From contig JAIQDT010000059.1 in NCBI GenBank assembly GCA_021521415.1, positions 2,666,001 to 2,730,000 of the forward strand: DNA of 64,000 bases, in the 5' to 3' direction. Made by a program: the position numbers and the translations under genes. Source of the DNA: Bidens hawaiensis. Taxonomy: Eukaryota > Streptophyta > Magnoliopsida > Asterales > Asteraceae. Under the pieces are notes generated by a model that was not told where the DNA came from, searched no databases, and was given only the letters and a program-made list of their open reading frames with translations. Positions 33,872 through 46,074 of this stretch are shown in pieces (position 1 is the first letter of the stretch; each line of letters opens with the position of its first letter).

Positions 33872-36429
33872 CGTTTTGAATTAATATTCTATAAATAAAT
33901 AAATGTTGTAAATAATCAATATTAATTAACCATAACTTATATATATTAAGTTTGATAAAAAAAAATGTTATACACATGCATATTTGTTTATTAATGAGAT
34001 AAATTATTTGAACCTACAATCTAGTTTGGTTTATTATTATTATAAGATAAATGGAATAAGTAAACATTATATAATATGTATTTATACGTATATTTTGATG
34101 AAGAAACATTGTATACAATATTTATCTATCTATATACGTATTTATAAATAAATAATCATTGTTAAAACATAATCAATATAAAGTATTTTTAAACGTTATA
34201 TAATATCTATCTATATATATATATATACTTTAACGAAGAAAGTATTTAGAAGGAAAATCATTTTGAATCTCTTAGGGTAGTTCGGTTCGTTTTAATATGC
34301 GACGAAAATATGTCTATGCGTATTCCAACTATATAACAATGTATATAAAAAAATATATCTAAGGATATATATGTATATATGTATTTGTATAATATATAGA
34401 TGTAGGAAAAATTCTGGAAAATAATGTCTCGGTGTTCGGTTACGTTAAAATAACGTTTAATTAATATTATAAATGCATAATAATGATAAGTTATGATATT
34501 AAAAAGATAAAAAAAATAAGATTTGAAAAACTGGACCTGGAGGGACTCGAACCTGCGCCTCCAGGCCGGTTCAGAGAGTTATACGGGATGCACCTGCCAC
34601 TAGGGTAGGTGTCTAACTTGGTTATAGGGCAGAAGCTAAAATTTATATGTAAATAAATAAATATTATAGAGTCAATTTCGTGATTTATAACGAAAAATCC
34701 GAGATACCAGGGTAGGGGAAAGGGGTGTCGGCTGGTGTGAGGAAGGAAGGAGGAAGAAGATCAAATTTTGGAATAGTAATTGCAAATTCGTATCTGAACA
34801 TTAGAGGTGAGAGTAAAATATGGTTAAAGGTTTAGCTTAGGGCTTGTTTTGGCATATACTTGATAGTTAAATTAATATTTGTGTGTGTGTGTGTGTATAT
34901 AACGAAAACTAATTCGAGCGTCGAGAATAAATAAATTATCATTAATAAACTTTATTTAATATCGATATACCGAAAAGTAAAATTTTAAATGGGTCAGGTT
35001 TTAAGGTTCTAAATTTAACCAATGTTACAGTATTCACAACTTTTTAAAAATTTTATCCCGAAATTAGAACACAAGAAAAAGAAAGAAAAAAAAATTTAAA
35101 CATAAGAACAAATTACTAAATCATTTCCGTTTTAAAACGAAAAAACGCAGACGTTCGAGTGACCCGGAAAACGCTACAAATGGGTAATATGATAGGTCCA
35201 CTTATATATAGGATTTACCAGCGGCGTATCCACCATGACCTTATCATATTATTTATCATTTGTACCGTTGTCCTACAGTCCCTCGGTTCTAGGTTGTTCG
35301 CACACCAACGTACCCATCATGACTTCCATGCGAGGGTTTCGGTAATTATGCGTGCACTCATAATTACTTATTTCGTCGCATGGTCCGCATGGTTCGTTCC
35401 ATTGGGTGGGTTAAAAATCATACATACCCGCTTAAGAAAAAAAAATCTTTTTGAAAATCAAGTTAAAATTCAGAATACAGGTAAAACAAAATTTAATGAC
35501 TATTGAAAAATAAAGAAAACCCTTGAAGTCAAATATCAAGATAACTAGTGCAACACCAAAACGATTGAACAAGCTTAAATATCAAAATTCTTAGAGTTAA
35601 CGTATCTCGAATAGAACGATTTGAAAGACGTAACAAGTTGTCGGGTATTAAAACCAAAAATAGAACTCTTTTTATAGTAAAGGAAAATAATCGTCACAAT
35701 ACTTAAGTCGAATATACGAAACATTGGGGGTCATGAGTGGCTAAAAATTGTGTGAACATATGATAACAACAAGAGACTAACAAAATTAGAGAAATAATGA
35801 CGCAAAGTTGTTAGTTGTGATATTCCCAAAGAAGTTTAACCGTTACCAGGGGATGTAAGTTTGTGGCGCTCATATTGAGATAATGATAAATCGTAAATAA
35901 AATTCAATAAAATAAAATGCATGCATAGGGATCATATTAGATAGCTATGCCTTAATCAAGTAGTCCCGGTTCAAAAGTGACCGGTCATAGGCAGCCCAGA
36001 TTACGGTTCCTATTAGATAACCAGGTACATAGCCATGTACAGGGTCCCGGTTTCCACTAACGATTACGTTTGAGGTCACCAGTCATAGGCCGTTAAATTG
36101 AGTTGATCATGAGCAAACAAATATAATTCTAAAGATAAATATAAGCAATGCGTGTTGTGCTTTGTGAGGAGAGTAGGTGCAGATGGATATATCAAATGTA
36201 AACACGATTTCATTAATAATATTGAGAATTTGAGTACAAGAAGAAATTATTCAAAAGAGAAAAGTAAAAACAAAAGTAATTAATGCGAAAAGGATAAAAA
36301 TGTTGCTTGTAGCGCTTGTCTTCCCAAGGGTTGGTAAGTCTTTAGGCATAAGGACTAGTGTGAAGTGGTGCCATGATTCCTAAGTTGCAATTCATTGGCG
36401 TTGGTGTAGTACACACGTTCTTGTGCACC
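32900..36429 (-). repeat. Gypsy LTR-like and adjoining non-coding sequence
   Basis: It starts TGTCACACCCCAACC at 32900, the plus-strand appearance of a minus-oriented Gypsy LTR end. The far end could not be placed. No gene is visible through 36429. It holds an ATT microsatellite (33838-33871), short TA runs near 34207-34228, a GT run near 34880 and a tRNA-like box B at 34530-34570. The gag relic that follows on the same strand may belong to this element. Confidence 0.45.
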
Positions 36430-37239
36430 CTGATTGGCTTGATTCGTTTGGGTTTGCCCGGCTTGGTTTGGTTCAAGTTTAATAGCTTGGATAGGTTGGG
36501 CTTGCACTAGTTGGGCTTGGTTAGCTTGATCTGTTTGGGGTTGGAAAGTTTGGGCTTAATATATTTGGAGTTGGTTGGTTGGGCTTGGGTAGGCTTGAAT
36601 TTGATAAACAAGTTTTGGACATGTGTTACGAAGATGGTTTGGGCTACAGCAATGATAGCAGGCTCGTATAGTGGGTGCATAAGGTGGGACATATGGTTGG
36701 TGAAATGGTTGAGTAATGGGTTGGGGAATGGGGGAGTTGAGTTGCGCTTGCATAGGCTCATGGAAATATTGGGTGCGGCGGCAGAATCGGTGGCAATTGG
36801 TGCACACTCGGCAAGTGGATTGGGCCGGATGGTGACGTTGGCAATTGTTGCAAGATGGGTGTGGGTCGGTGTATGGTTTCTTGGTTGGAGGGGCTTTGTT
36901 GGGCTTGTGATTGGGCTAAGACATAGATTTGTGAGTTGGTATTTCGTTTGTTATTGCGGTAATGAGATGAGTTGTGGTTGTGGTTGTGTTTAGAGGATTC
37001 GGGGTTTAAGGGTTCGGGCTCGGATTCTTTAGTGGGCTCGGATGCGGGCTTATTATAGGGCTTTTTGGAACTCTTCCGCTTCAAGGTCCCGGAATTAACG
37101 TGGTTTTCAGTGAGGGTACTGGCTAGTGTAATGGCATCATGAAGTTCCTTCATGTCTCAACTTAGTACAGAATCTTGGATTTGTGTCGGCAAACCCGTGA
37201 TGTACTTGTCAATGGCACGCTCCAAGGGAGTGACCATAT
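36430..37239 (-). pseudogene. Gypsy gag relic with zinc knuckle
   Basis: The minus strand reads VTPLERAIDKYITGLPTQI near 37185-37235, then (after a stop) KELHDAITLASTLTENH, a Lys/Ser/Pro/His-rich linker, and in another frame a CCHC knuckle CYHCCSPNHLRNTC at about 36615-36660. This is the C-terminal half of a Ty3/Gypsy gag. Pol is not seen to its left. It is cut at 37239 by the LTR starting TGTGACACCCGG. Confidence 0.75.
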
Positions 37240-38808
37240 TGTGACACCCGGTAAAATAAAAAGTATTATTATATTCCATAATCGAGAATAAGAAATGTTT
37301 AGACCAGGTTGAGTGAGAAATTAAGACCGTAAATTAAAATATTAATTTATTCTATTAAAGAAATCCATATATAAAGGAAAGCACGTGAGAAGTCAGGCCA
37401 AATAAAGAAATTTTGGTGATAAGTTAGAATAAACGAAAAGATTTCGGTTACACGTGCGAATATTCAACCAGATATTCTAGAAAATATCCATAGGTGGACC
37501 CAATTGAATAGTTTATAGGATTGAAAACCGAGAACGAAGGCGAAAACGTGACTCAATTCGGAGTTGTAACGAAGCGGGAAATGCAAATTAGTATTTTCGA
37601 ACACGGTTGTTAAAGCACCTGTAACGATAAGTTTGCAAAAGTTAATATTGTCGTCGTATTTTGAGGTTTATTATGTGGATAAAATAAATTGAATAGACAC
37701 CATAAGTTTGGATGGGTTGTTTTTGGGAAAAACAACTAAACTAGTTTTATTAAGTTTTGGAGTAACACGGAACCGACACCGACACTAGAAAATGATCGAT
37801 AATAACTTATTAGTGGAAATAATAAGTCAACGAGACAAATTTAAGTTGGGAACGGAATAAATATTTTGACGAAATGTATTTGGAAAATATAACGCCACTT
37901 GTAATAGCGGGATCGTGAAAGCGAGAAACCGAAACGCGATCGTAAAACTCGTTTAAAACCGCACCTATATAAGTGGGCTACCCCCACTTTTTCATTCATT
38001 ATCCTTCATACATCTGCATTTTAGAGAGAGAGAGAGAGGTTATTGAATTCCAGCAAGGTGGCTGGAGGCCGGCGGTGGGGCGCGGTGGCCCGGTGGTGGT
38101 CTGGCGCGGCGGTGGGGCGTGGTGGCGCGGTGGTGGTCTGGCGCGGTGGCCCGGTGGCGGCCGAAGCCCGTCTTCTGCCCGGAACCATTTTTCGACGCTC
38201 CAAATGCGACGGTAAGCTCTGATCGTCCTAATTTTGAGCTTAAGTTTGTTAAAAACCCGTTTTAAAATCTGGACAAATTGTATAAGTTTTGCATGTCTGT
38301 AAAGATCACTCCATAACCTAAGATCTAACGGTCCGATCATCTTGATTTTTTTACAGAGAGTTCATAACCCATAGTTAATCAATTTGAATGGTGGAGATGA
38401 GAATAGGAGAAGTTTAAGTTGGGTTTCTAGGCTCGTTTTTGGACTCAATTTGCTGGGCGGATTTTAAAAATGCAGCTCTAAAGAAATGCAGATTCCTGGA
38501 GATCCGACCGTAGGATCGAGCTGAAATTTTCTTTGAACCTTTCAAACACAGAGATTGTTTATTCTACCAAAGGAATCGATGATCGGATGACTGGATGGTG
38601 AGTTATTAGCTTCATAAGTTACTGGTCAGATTTCAGAACGAAAATAGTTTCTTAAATCGAGTTGCATGTAGGTTTTGAGGTGTCGTACGGACGATCCGAG
38701 ACCAGAGAAACATTCGTGACGCAAAAACGAACGCGTTGGTATATCCGGATCGAATGCATGCGGGTTTTGAGCAGATTTTTAGACTCGAACCGTACGCGAG
38801 GAGGTATA
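37240..38808 (+). repeat. Tekay-like Gypsy LTR, partial
   Basis: It starts TGTGACACCCGGTAAAA at 37240, interrupting gag. A TATA box CCTATATAAG lies at 37964-37973, followed by a pyrimidine-rich leader and an AG run (38024-38037). A strongly G-rich block lies at 38055-38165. The segment at 38680-38808 resembles the inner part of Tekay-type LTRs. The right part is displaced by Copia W. Open frames 37973-38215 and 37999-38340 are composition artefacts. Confidence 0.6.
37964..37973 (+). promoter_or_regulatory. TATA box of Tekay-like LTR
   Basis: CCTATATAAG, about 50 bases upstream of a C/T-rich start region. It is the presumed Pol II promoter of the LTR. Confidence 0.6.
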
Positions 38809-39853
38809 TGTTGAGTCGGATATTTACAAGGAAGATTGGAATCTTCTCAACCTCCTCAAGAAAATGGCTAAGTATGGACTTCGAGCAAGCTTAGATCATC
38901 GAGCATGGTTTACTACCTCGAGCATGCTCTTCCAGAACTGTTTTGGTGTATTCTTCTAAGTTTTGAAAGCTTCAAGCAAGCTACACTTCTCCGAGCAAGA
39001 GTGTTCTTCTGTCAAGTACGGATTGCCAATCGAGCAAACGTCTCGATCATTCAAGTTTTAGCCAAGTGATCCGAGCACAGGATGTCCGAGCACATTGGTG
39101 ACGTTCATGGATTCAATAAGAAGATGTCAATTTTCCAAGTATAGACTACGAGCATGGTTCAGTTCCGAGCAAGATTCACATCCGAGCATGATGAAGATTG
39201 CTAAATAAGCTAAGGCAGAATTGAAAACATCGAGAAGAATATGCTTGCTCGAAGGACAAGTTCGAGCAAAGCAAGGATTTGTCAAAAAGAAGGAAGCATG
39301 CTAGAGGAGAATACTTTCTATATGAAATATTCTAAGTAAAGTATGCTCGAAGACACTTTTTGAGCATACAGTGCATATAGAGTCTGCTCGAGCAAGATAT
39401 GTCTTGCTCGAAGACTCTGACACTTGTATTAATTATTTGTCATTCATTTTGTAATCATTAGGGATTCTAGAAGGAATGTCAGGGCCTATAAATAGGGTCC
39501 TAGGTTTTTTTTTAGAAGAGAACACGACAGAGAGCGCGTGTGGCACAATATACGAGAGAAAACATTCTAAAAAATATTCCTTTTGTTTCTCGTACAGCCG
39601 CCACCGCTTTCATGAAACCCTAGACATTCCATTTACTGTTTCATTGAATGATATATTTATTACAGTAAATCTTTGTCTTTGTATCGTGCTTACTGATTAT
39701 TATTCTAGTTTCGTTATTGTGTTTGTCTCATACATTCGTTCCCATCCGTTGAATATCCTGATTCCGCTGGGATATTCAATAGGCATTTGGGTTATCAGAT
39801 ATGTATGTTCTTGTCAACCTATTTTGGTTTGCACCAGATCTGTGGTCCTGACA
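38809..39853 (+). repeat. W 5' LTR
   Basis: The right end CCTGACA at 39853 is fixed by the primer site. The left end TGTTGAGTCGG at 38809 is the best TG start but less certain. It contains many CGAGCA(A/T)G and CTCGA words (38870-39420) and a TATA box CCTATAAATAG (39485-39495). Confidence 0.7.
39485..39495 (+). promoter_or_regulatory. TATA box of W LTR
   Basis: CCTATAAATAG, a near-consensus plant TATA box, lies about 360 bases before the LTR end. Confidence 0.7.
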
Positions 39854-39855
39854 AG

Positions 39856-39867
39856 TGATATCAGAAC
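39856..39867 (+). other. W primer binding site
   Basis: TGATATCAGAAC, two changes from TGGTATCAGAGC, two bases after the LTR end. Confidence 0.75.
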
Positions 39868-39962
39868 TTTGGAAGCTCGCTGAAGGCCACGGGACTGAAG
39901 GTTTTGAGATAAAGCTTGAAGCTTTATTGTGTTTGCGTGTATCAAAGGTCAGATCTACAAAG

Positions 39963-42000
39963 ATGGACGACCAAGAGGTTTCTACAAACAAGATTCCAAG
40001 ACTCCTTGGACAAGAAAACTTCATAAAATGGAAAGTGCTATTTGAAGCTACGGTCAACTACAACGATTCTGAACTTTGGACCTCTATCAGAGGGAAGGAC
40101 AATATGTTCCATCCACTTCAGCAAACAATAACGCCACAATAGAACTCAAAATGAAGAAAAGGGATGATACGGCATTGTCTATGTTAAAACTTGGTCTCTC
40201 ATAGGAAATGTTGATCAGTGTCAATCACCATAAGACAACAAAAGAGATGTATGACGCTGTCATTGACATGTTTGAAGAAAACACTGAGTTGAGAGATATC
40301 AAGAAAGACAAGACTAAAGCAGCAACTTGACCGTTTCAAGTTCAAGGAAGGTGAACGACTGAAGTCAGTGTTGCAAAGATTCATGACTATTGTTAATGAA
40401 ATCAGAACAACTGACCTACAAATTTATGATTTCGAACTGAACAAGAAATTGTTGTCTTCACTGTCTGGAGAGTGGGTACACTGCAAGTAAGTTTATTAAA
40501 GAGAAAGTTAGCTTTCCTAACTTCAAACTGGATGATGTCATGGCTTTTCTGAAGGCTGTTGAGCATGAAATGATATAGAATCATATGATAAGGGAAGAGA
40601 AGCCTAGTTTTTCAATGACTAATGCTCTAGTAGCAATGGGAAATCTCTCTCTTAAGAATCAGCAATAGCCTATTGTAAAAGAGCCTTTTGAATCAGGCTC
40701 GATGTGTGGAGGACAATCAAGGTTTAATGTCCAATTAATTGAGGATGATGTTGCCTCTACCGCTAGGTGGACATCCTCACTATGTGCAGAACAATTCAGG
40801 CCAGGGAACTGACTATCAGGCCTTATTCTCAATGTTCACTGATTCTTACAATGCATTTGTGGCAAAGAATCTGGAAGATTTGGAACAGATTGATGCAGAT
40901 GATCTGGAGGACATGGACATAAAATGGCAAGCTGCAATGTTGGTAGTCAGAAGCAAAAGGTTGTATAACCGAACTGGGAGATCATCCTTATCAGGGCTAA
41001 ATGACCGAATAGGATTTGATAAATCAAAGGCCATATTTTACAACTGCCAGCAACCAGGACATTTTGCTAGAGAACATAACCAACCAAAGTAGTTTGGTAA
41101 TCAAGTCAATCAAAACCAGTTCTATCAAAATCAACACCAGAATAATTACTAGGGATCTCAACAGAGAAATCAAATGGTTAATCAAAATCCTTACCCAAAT
41201 CAGAACAGACCCCAGTAGCAACAGGTCCAGTCTCAAAGAAACAATCATCTACAGATTCAGAACAACCAAAACAGAGGAAATACCAATGTTGTGAATCAAG
41301 CAAGAGACCAGGGAAATGTTGTTGGTACAAGGGCACCACAGGATGGGGATTTCGATTGGAGCAACCATGCTGCAGAAATGGAAAAGGAAAATGTTGCTTT
41401 TATGGCAAAGGTGCAAGAGCAAGGAGAATCTTCTGGTTCAAAGGTACATTATGAACTCTCTATTTCTGATCTTCTGTTAACCATTGATAAACTAAATCAG
41501 GAGGTTGGAAAGTGGAAATCGGAATGTGGAAAGAAAGAGGCTATTCTGAATGCATTTGAGTCAAGTGAATGCACATATGAAAATCAAATCAAGTGTCTAG
41601 AAGAAGACTGCATGCAAGCCTACATGACTCAATCCAGAATGAGTGTTGAGATTGATGGTTTAAAGAAAACGTATGCTGAAGAAAAACTCAAGAAGGCAAA
41701 GTTATTGATACAAATGGATTTCTTGAAGAACTTGGTGTCAACTGGTAACATTGTTTGGTATGTGGAAAAGATGACTGAAGAGGAAAAATACAATAAGGTA
41801 CCACCACCTTTTTGTGACAAATATCCATCAAAGGTAGATAAGGAAAGCAGGAATGAGTACTTGAAGTAGTTCAAGAATGTGTTTGATGACAAACCTGAGT
41901 TTGTAAAACAATATGAGAATGTAACTGTAAGCAAAGATGGAGAGTTTGTCAAGAAAAAGAATGAGAAGTCAGAGGATAAAGAGGTGAAAAAGGATGGAGA
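39963..42000 (+). pseudogene. Copia W gag
   Basis: The start ATG at 39963 is chosen because the family N-terminus (MDDQEVSTNKIPRL) begins there. The core continues (ENFIKWKVLF, DTALSMLKLGL, MYDAVIDMFEENTEL) with stops near 40140 and 40203 and frameshifts near 40320 and 40485. A zinc-knuckle remnant FYNCQQPGHFAREH (41036-41078) has lost its first and last Cys. A helical, coiled-coil-like segment follows at 41456-41760 (LLTIDKLNQEVGKWKSEC onward), with a stop at 41867. Copia Y begins at 42001. Confidence 0.8.
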
Positions 42001-42139
42001 TGTTGGGTTTTAACAAGATTATCAAAGCCATAAAACCCTCTTTTATGATAAAACACAGCAGAATAAAGTTTTAAATCTTGTTAATATGATATGTATAAAA
42101 CCGATTTTACACATGCCAAAACCCAAGCCCGGATCCAAA
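42001..42139 (-). repeat. Y 3' LTR, left segment
   Basis: It starts TGTTGGGTTTTAAC and matches the B1 LTR start (3373 onward) down to GGATCCAAA, where Z begins. Confidence 0.9.
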
Positions 42140-45100
42140 TGTCACACCCCGTTAAGCGAATTGCGGAAGCGTAAAACGGAAATGCAACAGATACAACTGT
42201 TATCAAATACATTGTTCATTGTTCTAACATCTTTTACACACTAGGTGATACAATCAAACCGGTTCTTCAATTACTTTACTTCTAACTCAAATGCCCACGA
42301 CATCAATCACCAATCAGACACATAACGCACAGGAAATTACTTCTCATATCTGATTATCTGAAAAGCATGTTAAAACAAGTCAACTAAGAATAGTTGGTGA
42401 GTTTCAAAAGTTTTAACGAAATCAGTTCTGCGCACCATACAGTCATAGTTTGTATGTACACGCGTATATAAGAAAATGTATTTACATTTATATATGTATA
42501 TCTACGTCTTTGTATACTGATATGTATGTGTATAAGTTTATGATAGAGTTTGAAACTACGATAAAATCGTGACTGCTCATTCGTACTTCGTGCCTTCATT
42601 TTCCAAATAAAATCAACCCCTTGTGGCCCCCTTTCCGCCAACAACGGTTCCACGTAAAATCACCACTATGGTCCCTCTTCTGACCACAATGGTTTCACGT
42701 AAACTCAAACATTACACATTGTATATACAAACAATTATTATTTTCTACACATAGAATTTCCTACACCTATCCACATAATATGTGTATATATATATGTACA
42801 CAATACACACACACACATATATAGTATTTATCACGCATTACTAATCACTGTGGCCCCCTTTCCGCCCACAACTTATATAATCATAATATTTTCTTAACAC
42901 TCATGTCATAATCAAGTTATTTCGTTTAGTAAGTTGCAGCAGAACTTGGCTCGTAGGCCATACTCAACTTTGGTTTATAAGTTGCAGCAGAACTTGTCTC
43001 CTAGGCCATACTCAACTTTAGTTTAGTAAGTTGCAGCAGAACTTGGCTCATAGGCCATACTCAACTTTTGTTTATAAGTTGCAGCAGAACTTGGCTCATA
43101 GGCCATACTCAACTTTAGTTTAGTACTATTGTGGCCCCACTTTCGCCCACAATAGCCCCATGGCCATTACAGACCACATTATTCCCAAATTAGTTATGTT
43201 TAACATAACATGACGCGTTTGTATAAACATATTATCACATGTAATTTCATTATATTTTGTCATTCGTACTCTCTCCACTTAATATACCAATCAATGATAA
43301 TAATCACCTTTCATCAGCACGTAGTTAATCATTATAGTTGTAGGGACTTTTCATATATACATGTTCAGATAATCTATATCCTGAACCGTTTTCTGGTAGA
43401 TAATGTATATAAACACGCTTTTCACCCCAAAGGTTTGTAATAGTTTGAAAAGAGGGGTCATGAAACTCACGGTTTTGATGGCACTCAGTGCGAGATCAGC
43501 TAGGGGTTCGTTTCCCTTGCTATCACTTAGTCCTATAGTCCATATTATAATAATATTAATATTTTAATATTATTATAATCTCAATACTAAACTGGGCTGT
43601 ATAACTAATCTGGGTATAGCTGGAACGCCCAGAAAGTGGCAATAAGCTTAGGTTGTGATGTTTAATGTCTAATACTTAAAACCGAACTTGGCTCAGATTC
43701 CCGTTTTTCCAGCTGGGCCAAGTTGTTCGTTTACGCGTTCAGAAAACAGTTATAGGGAAATAAGCTTGGGTAAACGTATTGGTTAATAAAATGATTAAGT
43801 TATAAAGAAGGATCACATATTGGGGTACCGGATTAGCCTCGGGACCCCTTACCGTTTATTCAGTTTGATTTAAGAAGTAACGCGCACAATCTATCCGGAT
43901 TGTCCAGGTTTCTCATAGAAAAGTTCGTTTTTACTTAATTAATCCAAAAATATGATTTTTGATCACTCTTGGTGTTTTGATATTCCCGCAAGTTCGTTAA
44001 TCGCGAACTTGCCGGTTTTTATTAAAATTGAATTTGTTTAATCTTCAAATTAGCATAATTAATTAACCATTAATCATTAAATTATGAAAATTTAGTCACT
44101 TATCAAATAAAATATGTAGATTTTTATAAAAATATTTTTGGAATTATTTACTGATTTAATAATTTATAAAAATTCCTTTTATCAACTATATTTCGCTTGA
44201 AAATCGTCCGCTTATCCCAAACAATTTCTAAAAATTCCACCAAAATTCCTGAATGCTCAAATCATGTCCCAAAACAACCTGTATCAATTCTAGAATGTAA
44301 AAAGCTCGTGCGATATTCTTTTTGACACAAATTCGGCTATAAAATTTCACACGAACGCATATACACAAAACACCTTTAGACTTCTCCAAATGATCCCAAA
44401 ATTCATATGTCATCAAAATACATCAAATCTGAGTTCCCATAAAACTTTCTTAATTTTTGAAGTATTTTAGCTATTTTTCCCAAATAAACGTCCCAATTCG
44501 GTAATAAATTCGGCAAATATTCTCGGATGGTTGAAAAAGTACCAAATTTGAACAGGGACTCATTGACATGGTCCCTGATGTCCCTGCAAAATTTCAAGTC
44601 CTAACAATATGCACATCACAACCTTAACCTAAACAGCCCGTAAGCGATTGTTTCGGCATTACCTTAACGGTTTTGGTTCGTTTCCGCCTTTCTAATCAAC
44701 TTTTCAAGCTCTTGTGCTCCTATGTAGGCTAGATACAAGTCCTATATCACAAGCCAAGCAATGTTTGATCAACATAACAGCCCTTAACTTAGGGTTTCGG
44801 CTAGTGCACAAAAACGAACTTTTGAACCGTAAAAACGCCGTTTCAACCCTTTAATCCGTGTTTATGGCCAAAAAAGATCATGATTCTGATTTGAAACTAT
44901 GCTTAACATCAAAGTATGTTTTTGAATGATTTTTGAGAGTTTTACATGGTTAACTATGATTTTTAACAATCAAGACATGTTTATATGTTGTTAAACGAGT
45001 TTAAACGAATCAAAAATCGATTAATCATAAGGTTTTTACCTATTTTTCTTGCTGGTTTTGGCTGGAGAAGAAGAATTCCAGAAGTTGTATGTGAAAATAT

Positions 45101-45725
45101 GTGTAAAAATATCTCAAAACTAGTTTATATGTGAAAGGAAAAGAAAGGGGGGTGGGGTGCTGCTGCGATCGGAAGTTCATGGGCCCATTATGGGCCCATT
45201 TTGGCCCAAGTTTCTGAATCTAAAGGCCGTAAAACGAAAAGCCCAGTCCAAATTTAGTTCGGGTTTGGTTTTTGGCTCGAAAAACTTATCGGGTGCGACA
45301 AACAACGCGAAAACGAGTGTTTTTCGGCTAGTTTTGAGTAAAATTACAAAAACATACTATATGTTTGTAAAAATCAAAAATATATTCACGGATCGCTTAA
45401 AACATTTCAAATAAGCGTTTGGTAAGTCTTTTTCGGCTTAACGGATGATACAATGTTTGGTTTGTAACTATCTTTCGCGTTTAAATCTATAGCGGGTAGT
45501 TAAACAAGCATGTTTTTGTTTAACTTGGTTGCTATCGAACTAAGGCCATATTACTAATATTTTAGCTTTCATAGATCATATATCACTTATAGATGGCACC
45601 CCGGGATATCCGGACCATAACCAGACCTGTTTGGTTATTCGTTTGTTCGTTACGCAATAAGCGGTTAAACGCTTATTCGAGTTTGTAAGTACTAAGGTGT
45701 ACTCGGTTTTGCCACGGATGCCACA
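42140..45725 (-). repeat. Z 3' LTR (3586 bp)
   Basis: A very long LTR. Subrepeats are four copies of about 50 bp with GTTGCAGCAGAACTTG (42931-43125), and scattered GTGGCCCCCTTTCCGCC words (42600-43160). The boundary is fixed by the adjoining polypurine tract. Open frames inside (42384-42653, 43210-43440, 44228-44597, 45157-45414) lack known domains. Confidence 0.8.
42931..43125. repeat. Tandem subrepeat in Z LTR
   Basis: Four copies of a roughly 50-bp unit, each with GTTGCAGCAGAACTTG and GGCCATACTCAACTTT. Confidence 0.9.
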
Positions 45726-45757
45726 TTCTCCCCCAGTTAAGAAATTTCGTCCCCAAA
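45726..45757 (-). other. Z polypurine tract
   Basis: The minus strand reads GACGAAATTTCTTAAC then TGGGGGAGAA directly before the LTR. This is the usual configuration in plant chromovirus-type Gypsy elements. Confidence 0.8.
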
Positions 45758-46011
45758 ATTCAATATGCCAAATATGCTCTTTTTGTGGAAAATTTTGTAA
45801 TCATTTGTTTCGGAATTCGTTTTTCTGTTTCCAAACACGTTTGATTCCCCGTTGTGGATTCCACTGAATTTTATTCAATGAGATTTTATTGTGTCGCAAC
45901 AGTTTGATCTTCCCCGCTCAGCATTTTCACGAGTCTCTTTATAGAGTTTAGTTGTATAAAAGTTTTCAAATAGTACTAATTCCGCCCTGTCAGTAAGGCA
46001 CTCGTTTTGAT

Positions 46012-46074
<63 letters not shown>

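Larger units (their letters stand above)
38809..42000 (+). mobile_element. Ty1/Copia element W, 5' part
   Basis: Plus-strand Copia: 5' LTR 38809-39853, primer site 39856-39867, gag from ATG 39963 to 42000, where Copia Y interrupts it. The rest would lie beyond Y, outside the window. Its gag is homologous to the W2 relic at 26645-27496. Many stops make it inactive. Confidence 0.85.

Noticed and set aside
34530..34620. Functional tRNA gene
   Set aside because: Box B is good, but I could not fold a full cloverleaf or find an anticodon arm; it sits inside LTR-like sequence.
36511..36993. 160-aa plus-strand frame with possible membrane segments
   Set aside because: It is antisense to the Gypsy gag relic with its zinc knuckle, which explains the sequence better.
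37973..38340. Overlapping Gly/Trp/Arg- or Pro-rich frames on both strands
   Set aside because: Produced by the G-rich block in the LTR; both strands stay open from composition alone.
39476..39883. 135-aa plus-strand frame
   Set aside because: Spans the TATA box to the primer site of the W LTR; not a gene.
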